This document shows positions 19,162-27,739 of a stretch of DNA of 64,000 nucleotides, in pieces (the first letter of the stretch is position 1; each line of letters opens with the position of its first letter). Origin of the DNA: Alcanivorax nanhaiticus (lineage in GTDB: Bacteria; Pseudomonadota; Gammaproteobacteria; Pseudomonadales; Alcanivoracaceae); NCBI RefSeq assembly GCF_000756665.1, contig NZ_ARXV01000010.1:1-64000 (forward strand), written 5' to 3'. A program made the position numbers and the translations under genes. A model generated the notes under the pieces. That model worked only from the letters and a program-made list of their open reading frames with translations, did no database searches and was not told where the DNA came from.

Positions 19162-20972
19162 CAGTACTCCAGATGAAACCGGCGAGACAGCCGCTGTTTA
19201 AAATCGCTCACCAGATGCAGGGCATCTCGTAACAGATCTCGCTCCAGTGATGACAGCTTCTGCACCACTATATGGTTGCTGGGGATATTCATCTCATCCC
19301 CATGCAGATTTTCCAGTTGATGGTTGAGCCTGAGTTCACTGAACAGCTCCATGGCTTCGCCAAGATCTTCCGCAAAACCGGCCTCCATGACCCCGGCGGC
19401 CACCAGCTTGTCCAGTCGCGCCAGCGTTGAGGTTTCCTCGATGCGGTTCTGAAGGGCCATGGCCCGCACGCCGTGGATAAGAGGAAACAGCGCCCCTTTC
19501 TTGATATCGATGCCATGCTGCGGCTTTTTCAACGAGCCAAACAGGTTTAGCGGCGTAGCGAACTGAAGCACAGGACGCGCAAAATGTCGCAGGAACATCT
19601 CATCATCACTACAACGGTTGAACAGGATTTGCCGAATCTCATCCAGTAAGTGGCTACTGCCCGCCACACAATGAGCATCGACCAAAGTGGTAATGCGGAT
19701 CATGCCTTCACCTCCCGCATCACCCGCCCAGTCATAAATCCGTTCCCGCCACTGAGACTGGGTTCCCACCCACTCAGGATTGGACACCATAACCTTGCCC
19801 GGACAGGGCGGGTAACCCAACGAGAGCAGGGTTTGGGTAAACTGGTTGGCATCCTGTTGGCAACGGGGCCAATCCTGATGATCCCCAAGAATCAGTCCAT
19901 TATCCTGGTCTGTCTTGAGGATCTGCTCACCCCGCCCTTCACTGCCCATGACAATCAGACACGCGGAATGCTGATCGGCAGGAATGACCATCTCGAATGC
20001 CTTGGCCATGATGCGCCCATTCAGTGCGGCGAGAAGGTCCATGGCAAAACGCATCTTCACACCCTGGGCCATCAGCGCCTGCACCAACTCCGGCAAGCGC
20101 TCACTGGCCAGACGCAACGCCGGCAAATCCTCTGCTTTCTCAATTTCCAGCCCGACGACATAAGAGCGGCTTGAGAAGAAACTGAGCACGTCCGTAAGTT
20201 CGACAACGCCCACGGCCTGACCATGAGCCATCACCACCACCCGCGCGACTTTGTGGCGGGTCATCAAGGTAAGTGCAGTGAACAGGTAATCTTCCGGCAG
20301 TGCCGTCACCAGATTGGTTTCGGCAATCTCAGAGAGAGGATCATCCGCACTACGGTTCTCCATCACCAGTGCCGTTAGCAGGTCTGTTTTAGTGATAATC
20401 GCGAACTGCGTTTCCAGTTCAATCAGCACGCTGTCGACCCCATGACGCTTGAGTGTTTCAACCGCATCACGCAGGCTGGCAGCGGCGGGCATGATCATGG
20501 GCTCACGCATGCATTGCTCGACTCGAGCCAGCATAAACCCCGCCAGTGTCACCCCACCTTCCCGCCCCTCTGCCAGACGCTGGGATTTTTCAGCCAGGGT
20601 CTGTCGGAAGAAGCGTCCGAACTCCTCATCTTCATCGCAGAGAGCCAGAAATAATTTGGCGGGAATCAAATGGCAGAGCGTCTGCTCCTCACAGCGAAAG
20701 CGATATCGGCTTTTTCCATTGAGCACGCTGATGGCACCGAAAAGATCACCAGCGGCATACACTCCCACCTGACTACGGCCCGATGGTGCCTTGACGTCCA
20801 GTTCCGCCACACTGCCCTTGTGAACGACATAGACATAATCACTGGCACTGGCGGCATCCAGAATGATGTCGCCCTTTTCGAAGTATGCCAGATCCATGCC
20901 CTGATTCAGCCGGTGGCGTGACGCCTCGCTAAGCAAGGTAAAAGGGTAGTGATTGAGTTCCTGTTCAATCAT
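19161..20972 (-). CDS. cNMP-binding, CBS-pair, DUF294 nucleotidyltransferase-like protein
   Basis: This 603-residue signalling protein has three parts: an N-terminal cyclic-nucleotide-binding-like domain (1-130, GDLFGAISVLNGKSRYRFRC), a CBS pair (about 150-275, ending GVVELTDVLSFF), and a DUF294 nucleotidyltransferase-like domain with VMGSEGRGEQILKTDQDN, followed by a helical C-terminal domain. The GS and D-x-D-like residues of the transferase fold are visible. It is the first gene of the exonuclease/small protein/crbS run. The architecture suggests a ligand-controlled regulator of the neighbouring symporter or kinase; its activity is unknown. Confidence 0.85.
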   Translation of the reverse strand: MIEQELNHYPFTLLSEASRHRLNQGMDLAYFEKGDIILDAASASDYVYVVHKGSVAELDVKAPSGRSQVGVYAAGDLFGAISVLNGKSRYRFRCEEQTLCHLIPAKLFLALCDEDEEFGRFFRQTLAEKSQRLAEGREGGVTLAGFMLARVEQCMREPMIMPAAASLRDAVETLKRHGVDSVLIELETQFAIITKTDLLTALVMENRSADDPLSEIAETNLVTALPEDYLFTALTLMTRHKVARVVVMAHGQAVGVVELTDVLSFFSSRSYVVGLEIEKAEDLPALRLASERLPELVQALMAQGVKMRFAMDLLAALNGRIMAKAFEMVIPADQHSACLIVMGSEGRGEQILKTDQDNGLILGDHQDWPRCQQDANQFTQTLLSLGYPPCPGKVMVSNPEWVGTQSQWRERIYDWAGDAGGEGMIRITTLVDAHCVAGSSHLLDEIRQILFNRCSDDEMFLRHFARPVLQFATPLNLFGSLKKPQHGIDIKKGALFPLIHGVRAMALQNRIEETSTLARLDKLVAAGVMEAGFAEDLGEAMELFSELRLNHQLENLHGDEMNIPSNHIVVQKLSSLERDLLRDALHLVSDFKQRLSRRFHLEY

Positions 20973-20989
20973 TTCCGGCGACCTTTAGA

Positions 20990-21161
20990 TACAAGTGGCA
21001 AGTTTCAAGTTACAACGCGGATCACCAGCATTTCCAGCTGAGAGATTCGACATTCGCGCAATACCGAAAGTGACATTGAAAGCTCTTTTCGCGGCCACCT
21101 TGAGTTGCAGGAATCTTCGATCTTTATCGCGTTGCCACTTGAAACTTGTCTCTTGAAACTC
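20990..21161. repeat. Heptamer-arm element d (TTGAAAC/TTGCAAC type)
   Basis: The left arm TACAAGT GGCAAGT TTCAAGT ends in CAACGCGG (to 21020). The right arm starts CGCGTTG CCACTTG AAACTTG (21129-21161). Arms and the CAACGCG/CGCGTTG boundary are inverted copies. The 108-nt core is unique in the window. Confidence 0.75.
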
Positions 21162-21223
21162 AGAGAAAAAAGCCGGCATGAATGATTCATCCATACCGGC
21201 CAGCTCTCCCTTATCTATTACTT

Positions 21224-23020
21224 TTAGTGCGCGTGGGCTTCACCAGCACCACGGGGAATACGGATATCCTCAACAATATGCTGAATGTGCTCCGGCGGCG
21301 GGGCAGTGACTCGGGACACCGCAAAGGCCACAGCAAAGTTCAGCAGCATGCCAAAGGTACCAATACCTTCCGGGGACACACCAAACCACCAGTGCTCCGC
21401 ATTGTTCAGTTCAGGCGACACGAACTTGAAGAATACGATATAGCTGAAGGTGAAAATCAGACCCACGAGCATGCCGGCAATGGCACCTTCCTTGTTCATC
21501 CGCTTGTAGAAGATGCCCATCAGGATCACAGGGAAGAAGCTTGCTGCCGCCAGACCGAAGGCAAATGCCACCACCTGTGCCACAAACCCGGGCGGATTTA
21601 TCCCGAAGTACCCGGCGATGCAGATCGCCACCACCGCCGCACCACGGGCCGCCATCAATTCCTGTTTCTCGTTGATATCCGGCTTGAGTGTTTTCTTCAG
21701 CAGGTCATGGGAGATCGCACTGGAAATCACCAGCAACAACCCTGCTGCAGTGGACAGTGCGGCAGCCACGCCACCCGCCGCCACCAGAGCAATGACCCAG
21801 GCCGGCAAGTTGCCAATTTCCGGGTTGGCCAGCACGATGATGTCGCGATCAATGTAGACCTCAGAGGTGTTATCGGTCGGCGCATTGGTCAGCACACGCT
21901 CACCGTAGGCTCCGGCGGCTTCCTCACGACTGCCAGCAAAGGTTGGCTTGCCTTCAAACGGCGCGCCAGCACGCATCTGCACCGCTCCGTCTCCGTTCTT
22001 GTCCACCCAACCGATCAACCCGGAATTTTCCCAGTTGTAGAACCACTCGGGCAGTTCGGTGTACTGGGTTTCGTTCACGGTATCGATCAGGTTAAGGCGG
22101 GCGAAGGCACCCACCGCCGGTGCGGAGGTGTACAGCAGCGCGATAAAGAACAGCGCCCAGCCAGCACTGATTCGTGCATCTTTAACGCGCGGCACAGTGA
22201 AGAAGCGCACAATCACGTGAGGCAGACCCGCCGTACCACACATCAGTGCAGCAGCAATGAAGAACACATCAATGGTGGACTTGGAACCTTCGGTGTAGGC
22301 GGTAAAGCCAAGATCGGTGACCACCTGATCCAGCTTCTGCAACAGGTAGACGCCACTGTCATTGCCTGCCGCATCAAGCACGGTACCACCGAAACCGGTT
22401 TGCGGCAGAACGTGGCCAGTCATCATGATGGACAGGAACACCGCAGGCACCAGGAAGGCGAAGATCAGCACACAATACTGAGCCACCTGGGTATAGGTAA
22501 TACCCTTCATGCCACCCAATACTGCGTAGAAGAAAACAATCGCCATACCGATGATGACGCCGGTATTCACATCCACTTCCAGAAAGCGCGCGAACACAAT
22601 ACCTGTACCACGCATCTGGCCAGCCACATAAGTGAACGACACGAAGATCACGCAGACGACCGCCACCGTTCTTGCCACGCTGGAGTAGTAACGATCACCA
22701 ATAAAGTCCGGCACGGTAAACTTGCCAAACTTGCGCAAGTAGGGTGCCAGTAGCATGGCCAGCAAGACGTAGCCGCCGGTCCACCCCATCAGGTAGACCG
22801 ATGCGTCATAACCCGCATAGGCGATAATCCCGGCCATGGAAATGAACGAGGCAGCTGACATCCAGTCAGCCGCGGTAGCTGCACCATTGGCTAGCGGCGA
22901 AACACCACCACCCGCCACATAAAAATCCTTGGTAGAGCCCGCCCGCGACCAGATCGCAATGCCGATATACAGGGCAAAGGAGCCGCCCACAAATAAATAG
23001 GTAAGGGTTTGAATATCCAT
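21224..23020 (-). CDS. Sodium:solute symporter large subunit (VC_2705 type, ActP-like)
   Basis: This 598-residue SSS-family transporter has about 13 helices and begins MDIQTLTYLFVGGSFALYIG. It contains the family segments GGVSPLANGAATAADWMSAASF and GGMKGITYTQVAQY. It belongs to the subgroup that works with a DUF4212 small subunit (next upstream, 13 bp away) and is related to acetate permease ActP. A non-helical insert includes DKNGDGAVQ (from Asp340), which resembles an EF-hand calcium loop. Acetate or another short monocarboxylate is the likely substrate given the crb context. A heptamer element follows the stop. Confidence 0.88.
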   Translation of the reverse strand: MDIQTLTYLFVGGSFALYIGIAIWSRAGSTKDFYVAGGGVSPLANGAATAADWMSAASFISMAGIIAYAGYDASVYLMGWTGGYVLLAMLLAPYLRKFGKFTVPDFIGDRYYSSVARTVAVVCVIFVSFTYVAGQMRGTGIVFARFLEVDVNTGVIIGMAIVFFYAVLGGMKGITYTQVAQYCVLIFAFLVPAVFLSIMMTGHVLPQTGFGGTVLDAAGNDSGVYLLQKLDQVVTDLGFTAYTEGSKSTIDVFFIAAALMCGTAGLPHVIVRFFTVPRVKDARISAGWALFFIALLYTSAPAVGAFARLNLIDTVNETQYTELPEWFYNWENSGLIGWVDKNGDGAVQMRAGAPFEGKPTFAGSREEAAGAYGERVLTNAPTDNTSEVYIDRDIIVLANPEIGNLPAWVIALVAAGGVAAALSTAAGLLLVISSAISHDLLKKTLKPDINEKQELMAARGAAVVAICIAGYFGINPPGFVAQVVAFAFGLAAASFFPVILMGIFYKRMNKEGAIAGMLVGLIFTFSYIVFFKFVSPELNNAEHWWFGVSPEGIGTFGMLLNFAVAFAVSRVTAPPPEHIQHIVEDIRIPRGAGEAHAH

Positions 23021-23033
23021 ACGGCCTCCCAGC

Positions 23034-23291
23034 TCAGTCTTCGTGGACGTCGAACTTGCGGTCCAGCTTGTTCATGGAGTGCGCGTACATGATGATCAGT
23101 ACCAGGAACGCATAAATCGCGCCCTGTTGTGCAAACCAGAAACCGAGCTTGAAACCGAACAGGTGAATCTGATTGAGTTCGTCCACCAGCAAAATGCCGC
23201 AGCCATAAGAGACGGCGAACCAGATAGCCAGGTAGGTTAGAATCAATCGCAGGTTGGCGGCCCAATAGGCGCGGGCATTTTCTTCTTTCAT
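23034..23291 (-). CDS. DUF4212 sodium:solute symporter small subunit
   Basis: This 85-residue protein with two membrane helices has the family signature AYWAANLRLILTYLAIWF and GFKLGFWFAQQGAIYAF, with a hydrophilic tail ending MNKLDRKFDVHED. The ATG at 23291 follows GAGGG; the upstream in-frame start at 23333 has no RBS. It sits 13 bp before the large subunit gene, forming a two-gene transporter operon whose upstream region carries two putative CrbR motifs. Confidence 0.92.
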   Translation of the reverse strand: MKEENARAYWAANLRLILTYLAIWFAVSYGCGILLVDELNQIHLFGFKLGFWFAQQGAIYAFLVLIIMYAHSMNKLDRKFDVHED

Positions 23292-23358
23292 TACTCGTCC
23301 CTCTGCGTCCTCGTTACAAGTGGCCATCCCCACATGGGGATCGGGCTTGTATCAAGAC

Positions 23359-23397
23359 TAGCCAAAGGGTCGGCTGTGCACAGTATGACTTTAGTCG
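23359..23397 (-). promoter_or_regulatory. Pair of putative CrbR-binding motifs upstream of the symporter operon
   Basis: TAGCCAAAGGGTCG (23359-23372) and ATGACTTTAGTCG (23385-23397) are direct copies of the motif found at 13610-13663. They lie 70-110 bp upstream of the small-subunit ATG, within the divergent region shared with the MBL hydrolase gene. Confidence 0.5.
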
Positions 23398-23511
23398 AAC
23401 AACCGGCAGGCACTGTATTTACGCGAGGCCTGCAAGCGCCGGGGAATTTGAGTATTATGAGCTGTTCCGGTCAGGATCGACCTCAAACGAATAACAACAC
23501 TGGACGTATCA

Positions 23512-24528
23512 ATGAAGGCAGCGCGATGGATCATTGGCGCAATACTGCTCCTGGTCATTACCATCACAGCAACCCTGCAGCTTTCCCCCTCCCTGGGCAA
23601 CTGGCCCCTTGCGACGCAGGCAAGCACCCCTGGAGAGGTCACCATTACCTATCTTGGTACCAGCACCATCCTGATCAGTGACGGCGAGACCCACCTGCTC
23701 ACGGACGGCTACTTTTCCCGCGTCAGCATCCCGGCATTGTTTGGCCGGATCGAGCCCGATCAGCAGCGTATTCGCTCCGCACTCAAAAAAGCCGGCATTG
23801 AAAAAATCGATGCCATCCCGGTGCTCCATTCCCATTTTGATCATGCGATGGACAGCGGCATTGTGGCGCAGATGACGGGAGCTCAGCTGCTGGGCTCCGC
23901 CTCCACGGCAATGGTAGGCAGAGGCAGCGACCTGGCTGAAGAGCGCATTACCACTATCCAGACTCATCAGCCCTACCAATTCGGCGATTTCACCCTGTAT
24001 TTTGTCCCCGCCGACCATGTCCCGTTACCCCGTCCCATTGAGAAGTGGACCGGCAAGGGCGAGATCACCCAACCGGTACGACCTCCCGCCTATCTGGGGG
24101 AATGGCAAGAAGGGCGCTGTTACGGCGTGGTGATCACCCACCCCGGCGGCTCGCTCCTGATTCAGGGCAGCGCGGGGGTTCAGCCCGGCGAACTGGATCG
24201 ATATCAGGCGGATTACGCCCTGCTTGCCAGCGCCAGCCTGGGTAAACAGAGTGAGTATTATCAACAGGTGTTCTACAACGAGACGGCGGGAGCGGTTGGT
24301 GCACACACCATCATCCCGGTGCACTGGGACAACTTCTTTGTGGAGCTGAGCGAGGACGTCAAACCCCTCCCCTGGTTTCTCGATAATCTGGATAAATCCT
24401 TTGAGGCCATGGCCAATCGCCACGACGGCGACTTTATTGTACTCAAGCCGTTCCAGCGCTTGACGCTGACGCCGCCGGAATACTCTGAACCGCCTGCAGA
24501 TACGGCAGCATCGCCCCTGGCTCATTGA
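23512..24528 (+). CDS. Membrane-anchored MBL-fold metallohydrolase
   Basis: This 338-residue protein has an N-terminal membrane anchor or signal (about residues 5-24) and a metallo-beta-lactamase fold. The metal motif HSHFDHAMD begins at His106, with further candidate ligands in the ADHVPL and PVHWDNF segments. It resembles UlaG/lipoprotein-type hydrolases of unknown substrate. It is divergent from the symporter operon, and its 3' end overlaps the convergent dusC gene by 86 bp. The substrate cannot be told from sequence. Confidence 0.85.
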   Translation: MKAARWIIGAILLLVITITATLQLSPSLGNWPLATQASTPGEVTITYLGTSTILISDGETHLLTDGYFSRVSIPALFGRIEPDQQRIRSALKKAGIEKIDAIPVLHSHFDHAMDSGIVAQMTGAQLLGSASTAMVGRGSDLAEERITTIQTHQPYQFGDFTLYFVPADHVPLPRPIEKWTGKGEITQPVRPPAYLGEWQEGRCYGVVITHPGGSLLIQGSAGVQPGELDRYQADYALLASASLGKQSEYYQQVFYNETAGAVGAHTIIPVHWDNFFVELSEDVKPLPWFLDNLDKSFEAMANRHDGDFIVLKPFQRLTLTPPEYSEPPADTAASPLAH

Positions 24529-25411
24529 CCCGTTTGACCTGCTCCAGCATGGCGCCAGCCTGGGGCCATTGCCGGCGCAGGTAACTGAGCCATTGTTTGA
24601 TCCGTCCGGCCACCTGGGCATCGGTTCCCGACCCCAGGATATCCACCGCAAAACGCTGTATCACCGACATGACGCTCTCCCAGTCTGACGCCTGCCCAGT
24701 GCGCAATGCCCGCAGCAACCAGGGGTTGGCCACCGCCCCGCGCCCCAGCATCAAATCCTGACAACCGCTTTCACGCTGGCAACGCAGAGCATCGTCCCTG
24801 GTCCAGATCTCGCCATTGGCGATCACCGGAATAGTGACTGCTTCGCGGATTTTGCCGATTCGGTCCCAGTAAGCTGGTGGCTTATAACCCTGCCGCTTGG
24901 TGCGGCCATGCACCGTCAACCATGCGGCGCCCGCCGCCTCCACCCCCAACGCATTCTCCAGCGACAGGGCATCATCTTCATTGCCCAGACGCATCTTCAC
25001 CGATACCGTGATGTCTTCCGGCACAGCCTGACGGACCGCCAGTGTTACAGCATGGACCAGGTCCGGTTCATCCAGTAATACGGCCCCGCCCCGATGACGG
25101 TTAACCGTCTTGGCCGGACAGCCGAAATTCAGATCGATAGCCGGAGCTCCCAACTCCACAGCACGTGCCGCGTTCTCTGCCATACAGGCGGGGTCAGACC
25201 CCAGCAATTGCAGATGCACGGGGACACCCGCCCGGGTGCGCGCGCCATTTTTCAGCTCGGGACACCAGCGATAAAACACCTTGGGGGGCAACAGCAGTCC
25301 ATTCACCCGGACAAACTCGCTGACACACCAGTCATAGTCGCCCACATCGGTCAGCGCCTGACGCACCCAAAAATCCGCCAGGCCCTCCATCGGGGCAAGG
25401 ATCAGTTTCAT
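24443..25411 (-). CDS. dusC: tRNA-dihydrouridine(16) synthase DusC
   Basis: This FMN-dependent enzyme reduces uridine to dihydrouridine in the tRNA D-loop. The 322-residue length is normal. It starts MKLILAPMEGLADFWVRQ and has the catalytic Cys98 in NFGCPAKTVNRHRGGA, the same residue number as in E. coli DusC. The longer upstream frame to 25528 is rejected because family members begin at this ATG. The last 86 bp overlap the convergent MBL gene on the other strand. Confidence 0.93.
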   Translation of the reverse strand: MKLILAPMEGLADFWVRQALTDVGDYDWCVSEFVRVNGLLLPPKVFYRWCPELKNGARTRAGVPVHLQLLGSDPACMAENAARAVELGAPAIDLNFGCPAKTVNRHRGGAVLLDEPDLVHAVTLAVRQAVPEDITVSVKMRLGNEDDALSLENALGVEAAGAAWLTVHGRTKRQGYKPPAYWDRIGKIREAVTIPVIANGEIWTRDDALRCQRESGCQDLMLGRGAVANPWLLRALRTGQASDWESVMSVIQRFAVDILGSGTDAQVAGRIKQWLSYLRRQWPQAGAMLEQVKRVNEPGAMLPYLQAVQSIPAASASSAGTA

Positions 25412-25613
25412 GGGGCGGATTCTATAGCAGGACGGGGCAGGCGGCACCAAGGAAGGGCCAGGGAGATAAGAATGCAGCCTTTCCCAATGCGTTTCTGGAA
25501 TCCTTTCCTCGCCCGAGGCTCGGATCACCTGCAGGCAGGTTTTCGCTGCACACTACGTTCCTACAGCGGCCGCACCACCGGGGAACTTTTCACAATCGCC
25601 CAATCCAATCGAG
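25412..25613. other. Intergenic segment sharing sequence with 31284-31325
   Basis: No gene was seen. Bases 25506-25543 (TTCCTCGCCCGAGGCTCGGA and CCTGCAGGCAGG) closely resemble 31284-31322. Both copies lie close to a heptamer tract. Confidence 0.45.
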
Positions 25614-25683
25614 CGTAGCTCGTAGCTCGTAGCTCGTAGCTCGTAGCTCGTAGCTCGTAGCTCGTAGCTCGTAGCTCGTAGCT
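25614..25683. repeat. Perfect 10-copy CGTAGCT heptamer array
   Basis: Ten uninterrupted identical 7-bp units (70 bp) end 42 bp before the thioesterase ATG. This is the only perfect array among the heptamer tracts and no opposite arm was seen. Perfect identity suggests recent expansion and possible length variation. Confidence 0.95.
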
Positions 25684-25725
25684 AAATATCATTGCCCTGC
25701 GCCATTTTTGCGCCATACTTCCCCC

Positions 25726-26142
25726 ATGTGGACAACAACCCTGCGCCCCCGCTTCTGTGAAACAGACGCCCTCGGGCATATCAACAACACGGTTCTACCG
25801 GTCTGGTTTCTGGAGGCCAGAGAGCCTGTGATTGCCATTTTCACCCACAACCCGACAGCCGGCGAAAACGGTTTGGCCATGGTTCACATGGACATTACCT
25901 TCAAGGCCGAATCGCTGTTCGGCAGCCCGGTCACCGTCACAACCACCATTGGCAAGATCGGCAATCGTTCTCTGGAAGTCGTACAACGTGCATGGCAAAA
26001 CGGCGTACTTACCGCTGTAGGCAAAGCCACCCTGGTCAGCTTCAACGCGGCCACACGACAAAGCCAGCCCATTACGGATGAACAGCGCGAACAGCTGAAT
26101 ATGCATCTCGACACGGCAGACGCAGAACAGCCTCCGGGCTGA
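25726..26142 (+). CDS. Hotdog-fold acyl-CoA thioesterase
   Basis: This 138-residue protein of the 4-hydroxybenzoyl-CoA thioesterase-like family carries the active-site motif CETDALGHINNTVLPVWFLEAR near the N-terminus (Asp at about residue 14). It is likely to cleave short or medium acyl-CoA esters; the substrate is not predictable. The ATG at 25726 is chosen over an upstream TTG. The promoter region contains the 10-unit heptamer array, which could alter promoter spacing if its copy number changes. Confidence 0.85.
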   Translation: MWTTTLRPRFCETDALGHINNTVLPVWFLEAREPVIAIFTHNPTAGENGLAMVHMDITFKAESLFGSPVTVTTTIGKIGNRSLEVVQRAWQNGVLTAVGKATLVSFNAATRQSQPITDEQREQLNMHLDTADAEQPPG

Positions 26143-26506
26143 TCGCCCGCCACCAACCCGATCCAGCAGCCAGAGCACATCTCTTCTCTATTTCTTTGTG
26201 CACTCTTTTTCTCAGCGTCACCATACCGCTTTACTCATAATAAAAATTGCGGCTTTTCCACTTCCTCATTTTCAAATTCCTCACTGCAATTGCGCTTTAA
26301 ATCTCCCTGATATTTTCTTTAATCCCCCTCTTTTAATGCCTTTACCACCCTAAATCCCCGGAAAAACCCGGATAAATCGGGCCATTTCCTTGCAATCCCG
26401 GTTTTCCTTTGCCACGGTGGTGCACAACGACTGTTTACAACAATCCGGCACAATGGACGTGCTGTGGTTAAAAAATTTAAAGAAAAGGCAATGAGAGGAT
26501 ATCGCC
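26143..26506. other. Upstream region of the tea operon
   Basis: An AT-rich 364-bp stretch without a gene. It contains GGGCCATTTCCTTGCA at 26379-26394, which keeps the GG and TTGCA parts of a sigma54 promoter at correct spacing, but this single match is weak. No clear sigma70 pair was identified. Confidence 0.35.
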
Positions 26507-27574
26507 ATGAACCTTCGATCCGTCCCTGCTGCCATCATCGCAACCCTCATGATGGCAGCGCTGGCAGCATGTAGTGACAGCGGCAACGAGAGTAACTCGT
26601 CATCCGCCAACGCAGAGAACGAAGGGCAAAACTGGCGTTATGCCCATGAAGAATATGAAGGCGATGTACAGGATGTGTTCGCTTACAAGTTCAAGGAATA
26701 TATTGAAGATAATTCCCCCAACACCGTGCAAATTCACCGCTTTGGTGAACTGGGCGAATCCGATGACATCATGGAGCTCACTCAGGCAGGCGTACTGCAG
26801 TTCGTCAATCAGTCTCCCGGCTTTACCGGCTCACTGATTCCTGAAGCTCAGATCTTTTTCATTCCGTACCTTCTACCGGTTGGCGATGAAAAAATTGTCA
26901 GCTTCTTCAAAAACAGCAATGCCATCAACGACATGTTTCCGGACCTCTACGAGGAGCAGGGCCTGGAGCTGTTAGCCATGTACCCTGAAGGGGAAGTTGT
27001 CGTCACAGCCGATGAAAAAGTGACATCTCCGCAAGAGTTCAAAGGCAAGAACATTCGTGTGATGACCAACCCTCTGCTGTCCGAAACCTACAGAGCGTTT
27101 GGCGCCACCCCTACCCCTCTTCCCTGGGGCGAAGTATATGGAGCCCTGCAAACCAACATCATTCAGGGTCAGGAAAACCCCATTTTCTGGATTCAGTCCG
27201 GTGGACTTTATGAAGTTTCACCCAACCTGATCTTTACGGGTCATAGCCAGTTTGTGACCGCGATGATGGCCAATCAGGAATTCTATAACGGCCTGTCTGA
27301 TGACAATAAAAAGCTGGTGCAGGATGCCACTGCTTACGCGCGCCAATACATTTTCGACTATGTCCCCGGCCTGGGTGACAAGATGCTGAAGAAAATCCAG
27401 CAAGACAGTGAAGAAGTCACGGTAACCCGCCTCAACGAAGCTCAGCGTCAGGCATTTCGTGACCGGGCCCCCCAGGTGGAAGCCAAATTTATCGAAATGA
27501 CCGGCGAACGGGGCAAGCAACTGCTTGACCAATTCAAGGCGGATTTGAAAGACAGCACCGCCGCAGAAGAATAA
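26507..27574 (+). CDS. teaA: Ectoine TRAP transporter substrate-binding protein TeaA
   Basis: This is the periplasmic binding protein of a DctP-type TRAP system. The mature start (NWRYAHEEYEGDVQDVFA), the FGELGESDDIMELTQAG segment, MTNPLLSETYRAFGATPTPL and GQENPIFWIQSGG correspond closely, from memory, to Halomonas TeaA, which binds ectoine and hydroxyectoine. The precursor has 355 residues. The signal ends LAACS with Cys22 in a lipobox position, so this copy is probably a lipoprotein tethered to the inner membrane, unlike a freely soluble binding protein. The ATG has GAGGATATCGCC upstream. It is the first gene of teaABCD. Confidence 0.93.
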   Translation: MNLRSVPAAIIATLMMAALAACSDSGNESNSSSANAENEGQNWRYAHEEYEGDVQDVFAYKFKEYIEDNSPNTVQIHRFGELGESDDIMELTQAGVLQFVNQSPGFTGSLIPEAQIFFIPYLLPVGDEKIVSFFKNSNAINDMFPDLYEEQGLELLAMYPEGEVVVTADEKVTSPQEFKGKNIRVMTNPLLSETYRAFGATPTPLPWGEVYGALQTNIIQGQENPIFWIQSGGLYEVSPNLIFTGHSQFVTAMMANQEFYNGLSDDNKKLVQDATAYARQYIFDYVPGLGDKMLKKIQQDSEEVTVTRLNEAQRQAFRDRAPQVEAKFIEMTGERGKQLLDQFKADLKDSTAAEE

Positions 27575-27739
27575 TTACCACTATCTCCGGGCAGGCCTGC
27601 CATGCTTTGGAGATTGAACATCATCCAGCCGAGCAGGGACGCATCTCTCCTGCCCGGCCCGGAATGACAGGCCGGTCAGGGAAGACCGGTCAAGGCGTCC
27701 TCGGTAGAACACGCCACCGACAGAACAAGGGAAATCACC

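Noticed and set aside
21182..22753. 523-codon plus-strand frame rich in His and Gln
   Set aside because: Antisense shadow of the sodium symporter gene; composition is atypical and no RBS is present.
25614..25683. Possible CRISPR-like array
   Set aside because: Units are 7 bp, contiguous and without spacers, and no cas genes are present.
25561..25779. 72-codon minus-strand frame with YELRATS repeats
   Set aside because: It is only the translation of the CGTAGCT heptamer array.
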